Source of the DNA: Candidatus Nanopelagicales bacterium
Lineage (GTDB): Bacteria; Actinomycetota; Actinomycetes; S36-B12
DNA: 64,000 nt
NCBI GenBank assembly: GCA_018402235.1
Contig: JAGYJJ010000005.1
Location: 357,007 to 421,006, forward strand
Direction of reading: 5' to 3'
Positions 8,972 to 17,710 of this stretch are shown in pieces; positions within the stretch are counted from its first letter, which is position 1; each line of letters starts with the position of its first letter. The position numbers were made by a program, and so were the translations under genes. The notes beneath the pieces are model-generated. The model was not told the DNA's origin and made no database searches. It was given only the letters and a program-made list of their open reading frames with translations.

Positions 8972-9135
8972 GGTTCGTTGTTCCCTGCGGGGAGGTTCGT
9001 TGTTCCCTGCGGGGAGGTTCGCCGGTCCACGCGGGGAGGTTCGCGGATTCCCGCGGGGAGGTTCGTTGTTCCCTGCGGGGAGGTTCGCGGGTCCACGCGG
9101 GGAGGTTCGCGGGTCCACGCGGGGAGGTTCGCCGG
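8972..9135. repeat. 22-bp tandem repeat array, copy A
   Basis: Seven full 22-bp units plus a partial one fill the space between the convergent EamA and LacI genes. Each begins GGTTCG and ends GCGGGGA, with a variable middle (TTGTTCCCT, CGGGTCCAC, CCGGTCCAC or CGGATTCCC). The last partial unit runs into the LacI stop codon. The same unit, reverse-complemented, forms the array at 27001 and the intragenic copy at 53307. Confidence 0.95.
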
Positions 9136-10218
9136 TTAGGGGCGGATGAGGCTGGATTCGCGCACGATCAGGTACGACGGGACGACGTGAACGCGGGGTT
9201 CACGATCAGCGCTTGCCGGACCTTCGGCGGCGTCGTCGTCTGCGATTCGCTCGAACAGCAATTCGGCGGCGCGAACGCCAATGGCCCGAGGGTCTTGCGC
9301 CACAACGGTTATCGCCGGGTCGAGCATGTCGGCCAACGCGAAATCGTCGTAGCCCACCAGCGCGATCTGGTGGTGGAGATCCGCTTCGCGCAGGGCACGG
9401 AAAACTCCCATGGCAAGAAGATTTTGCGCGGCGAAAATCGCAGTTGGCCGCTCACCTGTCGCCAACAATCGACGTATGACATCGGTTGCAGCGTCGGCGT
9501 TGTGCAGGTTGCGGTGCACCCACTCCTGATGCACCGCGAGCCCGGCACCCGAGAGCGCGTCCAGATATCCCTCGTAGCGTTCCTGGGCGGTATCCAGGCG
9601 CAAACTGCCGCCGAGGAAGGCGATGTCGCGATGTCCGGCATCGAGCAGGTGGCGCACACCCTCGCGCGCGCCTTCTCGGTTGTTCGTCAAGACGCAATCG
9701 GCGGCCACGCCCCGGGGTGCACGATCGACGAACACCCAGGGCACGCCGATATTGCGTTCATTCCACAGTGCATTCTGATCGACTCCCGAGGGGACCACCA
9801 CGAGTCCGTCGACCCTGCGTGAGGTGAAGGCGCGCACGACATCGCGCTCGCGGACGGGGTCCTCGGCAATGCTCGCGGTCAGGACCGCCATGTTGCGACC
9901 GCGCGCGGCCTCCTCGACGCCGGCATGCACCGCCGCCGAGAACTCATTGGCAACGTCCTCGACCATGAGCCCGACGGTGGAGGTGCGTCGGTCGGCCCGC
10001 CGGAGGTTGCTGGCGGTGAAGTCGGGGCGGTAGTCGAGTTGATCGGCCGCTCGCTGCACCTTCGAGACCAGCGCGGTCGAAACACCGGGCTCACGATTGA
10101 TGACGCGTGAAACCGTTTTCAGGCTGACCCCGGCGAGGGCCGCGACGTCCCGCATCGTGGAACGTCGATGGGGCAACGCAGGAGGTTGTGAAGACCCCCC
10201 TTGTGACAACGTTGTCAT
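9136..10218 (-). CDS. LacI-family transcriptional regulator
   Basis: The protein has an N-terminal LacI helix-turn-helix (MRDVAALAGVSLKTVSRVIN) and a periplasmic-binding-like sensor domain containing STVGLMVEDVANEF, RRVDGLVVVPSG and IALVGYDDFALADMLDP. ATG 10218 has GGGGAAGG upstream and gives about 20 residues before the HTH; GTG 10224 and ATG 10155 are alternatives. The 14-bp palindrome at 10204-10217 overlaps this start, so the gene is probably autoregulated. It is divergent from the sugar ABC transporter, which it should control. Confidence 0.9.
   Translation of the reverse strand: MTTLSQGGSSQPPALPHRRSTMRDVAALAGVSLKTVSRVINREPGVSTALVSKVQRAADQLDYRPDFTASNLRRADRRTSTVGLMVEDVANEFSAAVHAGVEEAARGRNMAVLTASIAEDPVRERDVVRAFTSRRVDGLVVVPSGVDQNALWNERNIGVPWVFVDRAPRGVAADCVLTNNREGAREGVRHLLDAGHRDIAFLGGSLRLDTAQERYEGYLDALSGAGLAVHQEWVHRNLHNADAATDVIRRLLATGERPTAIFAAQNLLAMGVFRALREADLHHQIALVGYDDFALADMLDPAITVVAQDPRAIGVRAAELLFERIADDDAAEGPASADREPRVHVVPSYLIVRESSLIRP
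10204..10217. promoter_or_regulatory. LacI-type operator 1
   Basis: TGACAACGTTGTCA is a perfect 14-bp palindrome with the central CG typical of LacI-family sites. It covers the proposed start codon of the regulator at 9136-10218. Confidence 0.8.
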
Positions 10219-10306
10219 CCCCACCTTCCCCGTCGCCGATCGGGCAATTCAGTCCGAAGTCGGTCATATTCGGTCACCGGAACCGTGTCTTACCGGATTA
10301 CATGCC

Positions 10307-10320
10307 GGACAACGTTGTCA
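10307..10320. promoter_or_regulatory. LacI-type operator 2
   Basis: GGACAACGTTGTCA repeats the same core (GACAACGTTGTC, perfect palindrome) 103 bp from operator 1, between the regulator and the binding-protein gene. Two sites about ten helical turns apart suit looping or control of both divergent promoters. Confidence 0.8.
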
Positions 10321-10371
10321 TCGAATTCCGGGGAGGTAAAGAGCCCCCGCGCGACGAATGCGCAGCAAAGC

Positions 10372-10412
10372 CGTAACGGTTACGTAACGAGTAGCGCGCC
10401 AGGACTGGCGCG
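10372..10412. promoter_or_regulatory. Two further inverted repeats upstream of the ABC operon
   Basis: CGTAACGGTTACG (10372-10384) is a perfect 6+6 inverted repeat. It is followed by CGCGCCAG-GA-CTGGCGCG (10395-10412), an 8+8 inverted repeat. They lie about 90-130 bp before the binding-protein start and may be sites for other regulators or form RNA structure in the leader. No proof is available from sequence. Confidence 0.45.
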
Positions 10413-10498
10413 GCAGGCCTCGGACCCGTAGAAAGACATTAGTAAGAGTCGGCCTTCCGGTCGATCACTGCACTATCAACCCCTCGAAGGGAAAACAT

Positions 10499-11668
10499 AT
10501 GTTCAAGCGCTCACAGCGCGGGAAGGCATTCACCGTCATTGCGGCGGCCGGTGCCCTTTCCGTTGTTTTGGCCGCCTGTGGTGGGTCTGACGACTCCAGC
10601 AGCGGCGATTCGGCGGCTGAAGACACAGCCACCGAAGAGACGACTGAAGAAGTTACCGAAGAAGCCGCTGGCGGCACGGTTGCAGTTTCCTTGATCACCA
10701 AGGACTCCACCAACCCGTTCTTCGTTGCAATGCAAGCAGGCGCCCGCGAGGCTGCCTCTGAGAATGGCGTGGAACTGACCGTGGGTTCGGGCAACGCCGA
10801 AGGTGACGACCAGGGCCAGATCGATCTGATTGAGAACGCCATCGCTCAGGGCCAGGCCGGCATCCTGATCACCCCGATGTCCGTCAACGTGAACGACGCC
10901 ATCAGCCGCGCCCGCGAGGCCGGTCTGTACGTCATCGCGCTGGACACCCCCACGGATCCGCCGGACGTCGTGGACATCACCTTCGCAACGGACAACTGCC
11001 TCGCAGGTGAGGCAATTGGTCAGTGGGCTGCAGGCAAGCTCAATGGCGAGAAGGCTGTCATCGCCGAGCTCGTGATCTTTGATGATCGCGTCGTGTCGGT
11101 CGACTACTGCCGCGCCAACGGCTTCCTCATCGGTATGGGCATTGACGTGCCTGTGCTCGAGGACATGCTGAGCCCGGCTAAGAGCGGTTCGTACACCACC
11201 GGTGCCGGTGGCGACTACGAGATCGCATGCCTCGAGGCCACTGGCGCCAATGAGGAAGGTGGCCGCAAGGGCATGGAGAACTGCCTGGCAGCTAACCCCG
11301 ACATCAACGTCGTCTACACCATCAATGAGCCCACCGCCTTCGGTGCTGCTGTTGCCCTTGAGGCAGCTGGCCTAACCGTCGGTGAGGACGTCATCATGGT
11401 GTCCGTCGATGGTGGTCTCGCAGGTGTTCAGGCCGTCCAGGCCGGAACCATCCAGGCCACCTCGCAGCAGTACCCGCTGTTGATGGCCAAGCTGGGCGTC
11501 GAGGCGATCAAGACGATCGCTGATGGTGGCGCAGCGCCGGAGAACACATCGGCCAACGGCCAGTTCTTCGACACCGGCGTGGTGCTGTGCACGGATGATC
11601 CGCAGGACACCGTGACTTCTGCTCCGCAGGAGTCCTCGCAGTACTGCATCGACAACGCCTGGGGCTAA
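10499..11668 (+). CDS. Sugar ABC transporter substrate-binding lipoprotein (RbsB/FrcB-like)
   Basis: The protein of 389 residues starts at ATG 10499 after GAAGGGAAAACAT. It has a lipoprotein signal with lipobox LAAC (Cys near residue 23) and an acidic, Thr/Glu-rich linker. A type I periplasmic-binding domain follows (VSLITKDSTNPFFVAMQAGA, AIAQGQAGILITPMS, VMVSVDGGLAGVQAVQAG). It is the first gene of a binding protein/permease/ATPase set. The fold and the single-domain ATPase suggest an FrcBCA-type importer for fructose, ribose, inositol or a related sugar. Confidence 0.88.
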   Translation: MFKRSQRGKAFTVIAAAGALSVVLAACGGSDDSSSGDSAAEDTATEETTEEVTEEAAGGTVAVSLITKDSTNPFFVAMQAGAREAASENGVELTVGSGNAEGDDQGQIDLIENAIAQGQAGILITPMSVNVNDAISRAREAGLYVIALDTPTDPPDVVDITFATDNCLAGEAIGQWAAGKLNGEKAVIAELVIFDDRVVSVDYCRANGFLIGMGIDVPVLEDMLSPAKSGSYTTGAGGDYEIACLEATGANEEGGRKGMENCLAANPDINVVYTINEPTAFGAAVALEAAGLTVGEDVIMVSVDGGLAGVQAVQAGTIQATSQQYPLLMAKLGVEAIKTIADGGAAPENTSANGQFFDTGVVLCTDDPQDTVTSAPQESSQYCIDNAWG

Positions 11669-11698
11669 ACCCTGAGCTTGTCGTAGGCAACTGACGCG

Positions 11699-11733
11699 CC
11701 GGGGGGTAGCAGCATCACGCTGCTGCCCCCCGG
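11699..11733. terminator. Strong hairpin between binding-protein and permease genes
   Basis: A 15-bp stem (CCGGGGGGTAGCAGC with GCTGCTGCCCCCCGG, one G-U pair) encloses ATCAC, 30 bp after the binding-protein stop. There is no T-tract. It probably stabilises the upstream mRNA or attenuates transcription so that the binding protein is made in excess over permease and ATPase. Confidence 0.75.
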
Positions 11734-11852
11734 TCGCACTTCCATCTCAGTAACCCAGACCGCGCACAATCTTCAGCGCACCTGTCGAAATCCGCCTACA
11801 CTCCCGACAACCCCCCGCCCGCACGCACGTCAGCACCCCTGGAGGTCACCCG

Positions 11853-12908
11853 GTGAGCGCACCTGCCACCTCGGACTACAACCTCGACGAGGAATTCGCT
11901 ATCAAGCGGTCCCCCATCCAGCGCCTGCAGTTCACGTTGCACCGCTACCCGTGGCTGAGTTCGCTGATCGTCCTGCTCACCGTCATCGTCATCTTCGGAC
12001 TGATCAACGAGCGATTCCTCCTACCTTCGACGGTGTCGCTGATGATTCAGCAGACGGTGATTGTCGGTACCTTGGCGATCGCTCAAACGCTGATCATCCT
12101 CACGGCAGGCATCGACCTGTCAATCGGCGCGATCATGATCTTTGGTCAGATGCTGATGGCCAACTTCGCCGTTTACACGACGGCTTCGAACGTGCTTCCG
12201 ATCGCAGGTCAGAACCCCTGGATAGCCATCATCCTGGGCATCCTGGCGGCCACCGCTGCTGGAGCAGTCAACGGTTTCTTGATCGTCAGATTCAACCTGC
12301 CACCGTTCATCGTCACCCTGGGCACCTGGAGTGTTTTCATGGGCTTGACGCTGATCTTGTTCAAGGCGCGCACCATCCAGGGCCCGGAAATGCCCGAAGA
12401 GATGAAGCTGATGGGAACGCGCTTTCCGGTTGGGCCGTTCAACCTCACCCTCGGTGTGGTCGTGATGTTCCTGCTGTTCCTGCTGTTTGCGTGGATTTTG
12501 AAGAACACCGCCTGGGGCACGCACGTGTACGCGGTCGGCGACGACCCGGTAGCAGCCCAACTCAGCGGCATCAACACCAAGCGCGTGCTCTTCAGCGTTT
12601 ACCTGGTGGCCGGCGTGGTCATGGGTATCGCCGCCTGGATCACTATCGGTCGCGTGGGTTCAGCGAGTCCGAACGTCGATCCAATGCTGAACCTGCAAAC
12701 CATCACCGCGGTGGTGATCGGTGGAACATCACTCTTCGGTGGTCGAGGTGCAGTGATCGGTTCGCTGCTCGGAGCTCTCATCGTCAACGCCGTGGAAATG
12801 GGTCTATCTCTTGCGGGCGTAGACCAGGCCTACCGCATCACCGCTATCGGCATGCTCGTCATTCTCGCGGTCGGCATCGACCAGTGGATCAGAAAGGTGA
12901 AGGCATGA
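11853..12908 (+). CDS. Sugar ABC transporter permease (FrcC/RbsC-like)
   Basis: The 351-residue protein starts at GTG 11853 behind GGAGG. It is a BPD_transp_2 permease with about ten membrane segments. Family motifs are QTLIILTAGIDLSIGAIM, GAVNGFLIVRFNLPPFIVTLG, and the EAA-like cytoplasmic loop GDDPVAAQLSGINTKR. The final third has TAVVIGGTSLFGGRGAVIGSLLGAL. Its stop overlaps the ATPase start (ATGA), so the two are coupled. Confidence 0.92.
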   Translation: MSAPATSDYNLDEEFAIKRSPIQRLQFTLHRYPWLSSLIVLLTVIVIFGLINERFLLPSTVSLMIQQTVIVGTLAIAQTLIILTAGIDLSIGAIMIFGQMLMANFAVYTTASNVLPIAGQNPWIAIILGILAATAAGAVNGFLIVRFNLPPFIVTLGTWSVFMGLTLILFKARTIQGPEMPEEMKLMGTRFPVGPFNLTLGVVVMFLLFLLFAWILKNTAWGTHVYAVGDDPVAAQLSGINTKRVLFSVYLVAGVVMGIAAWITIGRVGSASPNVDPMLNLQTITAVVIGGTSLFGGRGAVIGSLLGALIVNAVEMGLSLAGVDQAYRITAIGMLVILAVGIDQWIRKVKA

Positions 12909-13720
12909 GCGCGCCCACCAGTACCGAACCCATCGTCAAGGGACGGGGCCTCGTCAAGCGATTCGGCAGCGTCACCGGTTTGAACCATGCCGACTTCGAT
13001 CTGTTCCCCGGCGAGGTACTTGCCGTGATCGGCGATAACGGTGCCGGTAAGTCCACCCTCATCAAGTGCTTCGCCGGTGCGCACACGCCCGACGAGGGCG
13101 AGATGTGGGTCCAAGGCGAGAAGGTCTCCTTCAAGAGCACGCACGAGGCGCGCGACCACGGCGTGGAAACCGTGTTCCAGACCCTCGCAGTTGCACCGGC
13201 GTTGGATATCTCCGCAAACCTCTACCTCGGACGGGAAATACGCAAGCCCGGGATCCTCGGCAAGGTCTTCCGCCAACTCGATAAGAAGCGGATGAAGCGC
13301 GAGGCCGGTGAGCACCTGCAGGATCTGGGCATCATGACGGTGCAGAACCTCTCGCAGGCAGTTGAGACGCTGTCCGGTGGTCAGCGTCAAGCGGTGTCCG
13401 TTGCACGCGCTGCGGCATTCGGAAGCCAGGTGATCATCCTGGATGAGCCCACGGCGGCCCTCGGTGTGCGGGAATCTGCCAAGGTGCTGAATCTGATCCA
13501 GGACCTGCGCGATCGCGGCCTGTCGGTCATCTTGATTTCGCATAACATGCCCCAGGTGTTCGAGGTGGCCGATCGCGTGCACGTGCAGCGCCTCGGTCAT
13601 CGCTCTGCGGTGATCACGCCCAAGACACACTCCATGAACGACGCCGTCGCGATCATGACCGGCGCGCTCAATATTCCGGAGAACGAGCAAACACTCACGC
13701 CGGTAAACGCTCCGGCGTAG
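12905..13720 (+). CDS. Sugar ABC transporter ATP-binding protein (FrcA-like)
   Basis: From ATG 12905 the protein has 271 residues and a single nucleotide-binding domain: Walker A GDNGAGKST, Q-loop TVFQTLA, signature LSGGQRQAVSVARA, Walker B VIILDEPTAALG and switch His in LISHNM. RbsA/XylG types carry two such domains; one domain fits FrcA. It energises the permease encoded just before it. The frame is also open further 5' through the permease gene, but the ATGA junction gives the natural start. Confidence 0.92.
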   Translation: MSAPTSTEPIVKGRGLVKRFGSVTGLNHADFDLFPGEVLAVIGDNGAGKSTLIKCFAGAHTPDEGEMWVQGEKVSFKSTHEARDHGVETVFQTLAVAPALDISANLYLGREIRKPGILGKVFRQLDKKRMKREAGEHLQDLGIMTVQNLSQAVETLSGGQRQAVSVARAAAFGSQVIILDEPTAALGVRESAKVLNLIQDLRDRGLSVILISHNMPQVFEVADRVHVQRLGHRSAVITPKTHSMNDAVAIMTGALNIPENEQTLTPVNAPA

Positions 13721-13738
13721 TTGGTTGGGTTAATTCCG

Positions 13739-14747
13739 CTACACGTAGAGCGCAGGGCGGTCGGGGAGTTCGATCCCCACCGCCCTGTCGCTTGTCAGGG
13801 CTTCGATGGCTGCCCCCGACGACGCGGCTGCGGCATACCCATCCCACGTGGAGGCGCCCGCCGGGCCGCTCAGTTCCCGTAGCGAGTCAATCCACGCCTG
13901 TAGTTCTGCGCGGTAGGCCTCACCGAAGCGCCCCAGCCACTGCTCGGGGATGTCCTGTGCGCGCTGCCGCGCAGTGGTCCGAGTGATGAAGGAACCATCG
14001 CCCATATCCAAGATGCCGTCGGAGCCCACAACCTGACAGGTCACTTCGTATCCGTACCGGGCCGTCATGAACATCTCGATGGTGACCAGCACACCTGAGG
14101 TAGTGCCGTAGGTGACCAGAACCGGATCCTTCTGCCCTGCCGGGACGTCTGGTCCAGGTTTGCCTGATACAACCTGGACCCACGCATAGTCCTCACCGGT
14201 GAGCCAGCGATTGATATCGACTTCGTGGACCGCTGAGTTCGTCATGCTCAGTGCGGTGTCGAGCCCATACGGTGCGTAGGCGTTGCGATGGACGTTGTGG
14301 ATCACCAGGGGTTCGCCTACCTCCCCGGCGTCAAGCGGAATTCTTCAGCGCTACGTAACCTGGATCGAATCGGCGCATGAAGCCGAGCATGATTAATCGC
14401 CTACCGAGTGCTACCTCCGCATCGAGAACCTGCTGGGCCGCAGAAAGCGTCGGTGCCAGTGGCTTTTCCAGCATCACCGGCTTGCCTACAGCAAGACAGG
14501 CGAGGGCTTGTTCGGCATGCAGATCATCGGGACTGGCAATCACCACAGCGTCAACGTCGTCGTCCTCAATCACCGCCTGCGCCGAGGGAAGTGCCCGTGC
14601 GTCGATATCGATAGCAAGGCCCTGGGCTCGGTCAGCAGCAACATCGAAAACGGCCACAACCGAGCTGCCCGACACCTCCCGTGCCAGCGACAGCGCGTGC
14701 GCTGTACCGATATTCCCGGTTCCAATCACTCCCACACGGATGGTCAT
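13739..14747 (-). CDS. Gfo/Idh/MocA oxidoreductase, inositol 2-dehydrogenase-like (one frame break)
   Basis: From ATG 14747 the N-terminal Rossmann half reads IRVGVIGTGNIGTAHALSLA and VMLEKPLAPT, where EKP is the conserved dinucleotide/substrate motif. After GYVALKNS the frame breaks near 14337. Removing one base gives LDAGEVGEPLVIHNVHRN, and the second half reads MTNSAVHEVDINRWLTGED, with His and Asp positions characteristic of IolG-type enzymes. It should oxidise a cyclitol or sugar with NAD. It is convergent with the sugar importer, supporting a shared pathway; inositol is a reasonable but unproven substrate. Confidence 0.78.
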
Positions 14748-14805
14748 AGCGGCATTGTGCAGCACTTCGGTCTACGCATTCGCAAACCGGCACTAGCCTT
14801 GCCTT

Positions 14806-15660
14806 GTGCCCGGATTCCTCAGCGAACTGACAGGTTCGTTCTCCACGTCATCCGCGCAAAACCCAACAGTCGCGATCATGGAAGCCGCGTACGCGGATGC
14901 CGGTCTTGATGTCCGCTACATCAACTGTGAGGTTCCCCCTGCTCGGCTCGCCGATGCGGTGCGCGGCGCCATCGGCATGGGGTGGCTCGGTTTCAACTGC
15001 TCTATTCCCCACAAGCAGGCGATCATCGACTACTTGGACGAACTCGCGCCCAGCGCGCGGATCATCGGCGCGGTCAACACGGTGATCAACAAAGACGGTC
15101 ACCTCACGGGTGAGAACACCGACGGTCAAGGATTCGTGGAGTCCTTGCGGACGGTCGCTGACCCGGCCGGCAAGCAGTTCGTCATCTTTGGAGCTGGTGG
15201 GGCCGCGCGGGCCATCGCGGTCGAATCGGCATTGGCCGGCGCCCGCAGCATGACCATCGTGAATAGAACCGTCGAACGCGGCGAGGAACTCGCATCACTC
15301 GTGGATTCGCATACGCCCGCCAGCGCCCGCTTCGAACCGTGGACACCGGACTTCGCGATCCCCGAGGGCACGGACATTGTCATCAATGCCACCTCGATCG
15401 GCTTCCACCCGAACGCCGACCAGACCCTGGACGTGGACCCCAACACATTTGTTTCTGGCATGGTCGTTGCGGATGTAGTTGCCAATCCGCCCATGACGCG
15501 CTGGCTCACCGCGGCGCAGGCCGCAGGCTGCACACCGCTCACCGGTCTGGGCATGCTCGTTAACCAGGCGCTGGTGAACGCCCGTCTGTGGACCGGCCAG
15601 ACGCTCAATGCAACGGTCATGCACACTGCACTCGAACAAGCACTCGATATCCGCAACTGA
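14806..15660 (+). CDS. aroE: Shikimate 5-dehydrogenase-family protein
   Basis: The 284-residue protein starts at GTG 14806. It shows substrate motif LTGSFSTSSAQNPTVAIM, the catalytic Lys in FNCSIPHKQAI, NTDGQGF, the glycine-rich NADP loop FGAGGAARAIA with NRT after the second strand, and GLGMLVNQA near the end. These are the AroE signatures (3-dehydroshikimate to shikimate, cytoplasm). Its unusual first motif (SFSTSSAQNP instead of HSLSP) means a quinate/shikimate paralogue involved in catabolism is also possible. Confidence 0.82.
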   Translation: MPGFLSELTGSFSTSSAQNPTVAIMEAAYADAGLDVRYINCEVPPARLADAVRGAIGMGWLGFNCSIPHKQAIIDYLDELAPSARIIGAVNTVINKDGHLTGENTDGQGFVESLRTVADPAGKQFVIFGAGGAARAIAVESALAGARSMTIVNRTVERGEELASLVDSHTPASARFEPWTPDFAIPEGTDIVINATSIGFHPNADQTLDVDPNTFVSGMVVADVVANPPMTRWLTAAQAAGCTPLTGLGMLVNQALVNARLWTGQTLNATVMHTALEQALDIRN

Positions 15661-15709
15661 GATCCGCACCCAAAGAGAAGACCCCTAAAGAAGTCACGAG
15701 GAGAAAAAC

Positions 15710-16747
15710 GTGGAAACTGCTGCCTACGCCGCCATGTCCGCCGGAGCACCCCTGGAGCCGCACACCATCGAGCGTCGGGACCTGCGTCCGCACGATGTGC
15801 TGATCGATATTAAGTACTCAGGCATCTGCCACTCGGATATCCACCAGGCGCGCGAGGAGTGGTTCACGTCGATTTTCCCGATGGTCCCTGGCCACGAGAT
15901 CGCCGGAATCGTCAGTGCCGTGGGCAGTGATGTCACGGACTTCAAGCCCGGCGACCGCGTGGGCGTTGGTGTGTTCGTTGGCGCCTGCATGGAGTGCGAC
16001 AACTGCAAGCGTGGCTTGGAGAACTACTGCTTCAAGGGCTTTGTTCCGACCTATAACGGCAAGGACTACGAGGGAACCGTTATGCACGGCGGTTACTCGT
16101 CGGCGATTGTCGTGGAAGACCACTACGTCCTGCACATTCCCGATGGCATCGAACTTGATGTCGCTGCACCGCTGCTGTGCGCCGGCATCACCACCTACTC
16201 ACCGCTGCGCGAGTGGGGGGCCGGTCCGGGTAAGAAGGTCGGCATCATGGGCCTGGGCGGACTCGGCCACATGGGCGTCAAGCATGCGCACGCCATGGGC
16301 GCAGAGGTCACACTCATTTCGCATTCACCCAGCAAGGAAGAGGACGCCAAGCGCCTCGGCGCTGATCACTTCCTGCTGCTGAGCGATAAGCAAGCGATGA
16401 AGGACAACGCAATGACCTTCGACCTAATCGTCAACACTGTCTCTGCGCCTATCGACCTGAATCCAGTGATCAATCTCCTCGCAACCGACGGCACGATGGC
16501 CTACGTAGGGCTACCGGATAAGCCGCTGGAGATGAGCATCTTCCCGCTCAACATGCAGCGCCGCCGGATCGCCGGCTCCAATATCGGCGGCATCCGCGAA
16601 ACCCAGGAGATGTTGGATTTCTGCGCCGAGCATGGCTACGCATCGGACGTGGAAGTCATCAGTGCCGACCAGATCAACGAAGCGTGGGAGCGCGTGGTGA
16701 ACAGCGATGTTCGCTACCGCTTCGTGATCGACGCCTCCACCTTCTAG
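15710..16747 (+). CDS. Zinc-dependent alcohol dehydrogenase (cinnamyl-alcohol / YahK type)
   Basis: The 345-residue medium-chain dehydrogenase starts at GTG 15710 after GAGGAG. Catalytic zinc ligands lie in SGICHSDIHQ (Cys near 40) and PGHEIAG (His/Glu near 62). Structural zinc Cys residues lie in CMECDNCKRGLENYC, and the nucleotide-binding loop is GLGGLGHMGVK. It reduces or oxidises aldehydes/alcohols with NAD(P)H. It follows aroE by about 50 bp and may be cotranscribed. Confidence 0.92.
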   Translation: METAAYAAMSAGAPLEPHTIERRDLRPHDVLIDIKYSGICHSDIHQAREEWFTSIFPMVPGHEIAGIVSAVGSDVTDFKPGDRVGVGVFVGACMECDNCKRGLENYCFKGFVPTYNGKDYEGTVMHGGYSSAIVVEDHYVLHIPDGIELDVAAPLLCAGITTYSPLREWGAGPGKKVGIMGLGGLGHMGVKHAHAMGAEVTLISHSPSKEEDAKRLGADHFLLLSDKQAMKDNAMTFDLIVNTVSAPIDLNPVINLLATDGTMAYVGLPDKPLEMSIFPLNMQRRRIAGSNIGGIRETQEMLDFCAEHGYASDVEVISADQINEAWERVVNSDVRYRFVIDASTF

Positions 16748-16767
16748 GTCCCCCTCCTCCCCCCGAG

Positions 16768-16856
16768 CACTTTCCGCCAGGGTCTGGCCGAAACACCGTC
16801 GATCCGCCAGGAACGGGCTGTTTGTGTCACTTTCGGCCAGACCCTGGCGGAAAGTG
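16768..16856. repeat. Intergenic hairpin element, 26-bp perfect arms (copy 1)
   Basis: The arm at 16768-16793, beginning CACTTTCCGCCAGGG, is perfectly complementary to 16831-16856, ending CCCTGGCGGAAAGTG. The 37-nt loop contains another CCGCCAGG. The element fills the space between two convergent genes, where it could end transcription from both sides. The first 45 nt are related to the element at 32892. Confidence 0.95.
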
Positions 16857-16863
16857 ACGTCGG

Positions 16864-17710
16864 TTAGCGACGTAAGAGCGGACGGGTGAGACATGTTGGC
16901 CCACCCTCACCCTTGCTGATCTCGCTGGCCTCGTACACGTGCACCTCCACGCCGTGGTTGCGCAGTAGTTCAACAGTTGCGTCATTTCCGGACGCGATAA
17001 CCACCACGCCGGGCCGGACGGTGAGCACATTGCAGCCCAACGTTGCGTAATCGGCTTCCGGAAGCGGCACCAGTTCCACGCCACGTGAGCGCAATGCCTC
17101 GAGCAACCGAATCGGCGCAAGGCGCTCGTACACCACGGCGAGGTCCTCACGGACCGGTGAGACCAACACTCATCAAATGCAAGCAGTATTCCGGGCCCAT
17201 GTCGTGCGGAAGGTCGAATGCCTCGATCGTGACTACCGGCTCGAGCATGTCGCGCAGTTGCGCGATGGCGGCGTCGTTTGTTCGATACGAGCGACCCACC
17301 GCGAGGGTGTGATCGTCCAGCCAGAACATATCCCCGCCGTCGGCTGTGGCCTCACCGGTCAAACGCCCGATCAGCGGAACGCCAAGCGCCTGCAACTCTC
17401 CAGCTAACAAAGGTGGTTCGCCAGCACGTACCGCTTTGCCTCCCTGCAATTCGATGAATCCATCACCCACCACGAAGCACGGGTCGTAGGTGAAGATCGC
17501 ATCGGGCATACCGTCCACTGGATCCAGGTGAACAACCTCGCACCCCAGACGCTCGAGCAGCGCCACGAACTGCGAGTGCTGCTCGGCCAAGAGATCTAAG
17601 TTCAGCGGCTGCGCCCAATGGGCAACCGCGTAGTCACCACGCATCGACGGAGGTCGGACAGCCACCGATGCCAACTCTTTGACCATTGATGTCACGCCGA
17701 AATCGCTCAC
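16864..17710 (-). CDS. Dimethylargininase / amidinotransferase-family hydrolase (one frame break)
   Basis: GTG 17710 opens a frame reading SVAVRPPSMRGDYAVAHW, FTYDPCFVVGDGFIELQGG and GGDMFWLDDHTLAVGRSYRTN, which are hallmark segments of the guanidine-modifying pentein fold. After LHLMS, with the catalytic-type His, the frame breaks near 17168. With one base removed it continues LVSPVREDLAVVYERL to LGCNVLTVRPGVVVIASGN, which carries the active-site Cys. The protein should hydrolyse a substituted arginine (citrulline product). Its start overlaps the stop of the preceding gene by GTGA. Confidence 0.8.

Noticed and set aside
8972..9135. CRISPR-like repeat array
   Set aside because: Units are contiguous with no spacers, only 22 bp, and no cas genes are in the window.
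11951..12904. N-terminal extension of the ABC ATPase through the permease gene
   Set aside because: The extension is an out-of-frame reading of the permease; ATG 12905 with the ATGA junction is the natural start.
12830..13690. Reverse open frame of 286 codons opposite the ABC ATPase
   Set aside because: The forward ATPase is complete with all motifs; the reverse frame mirrors it.
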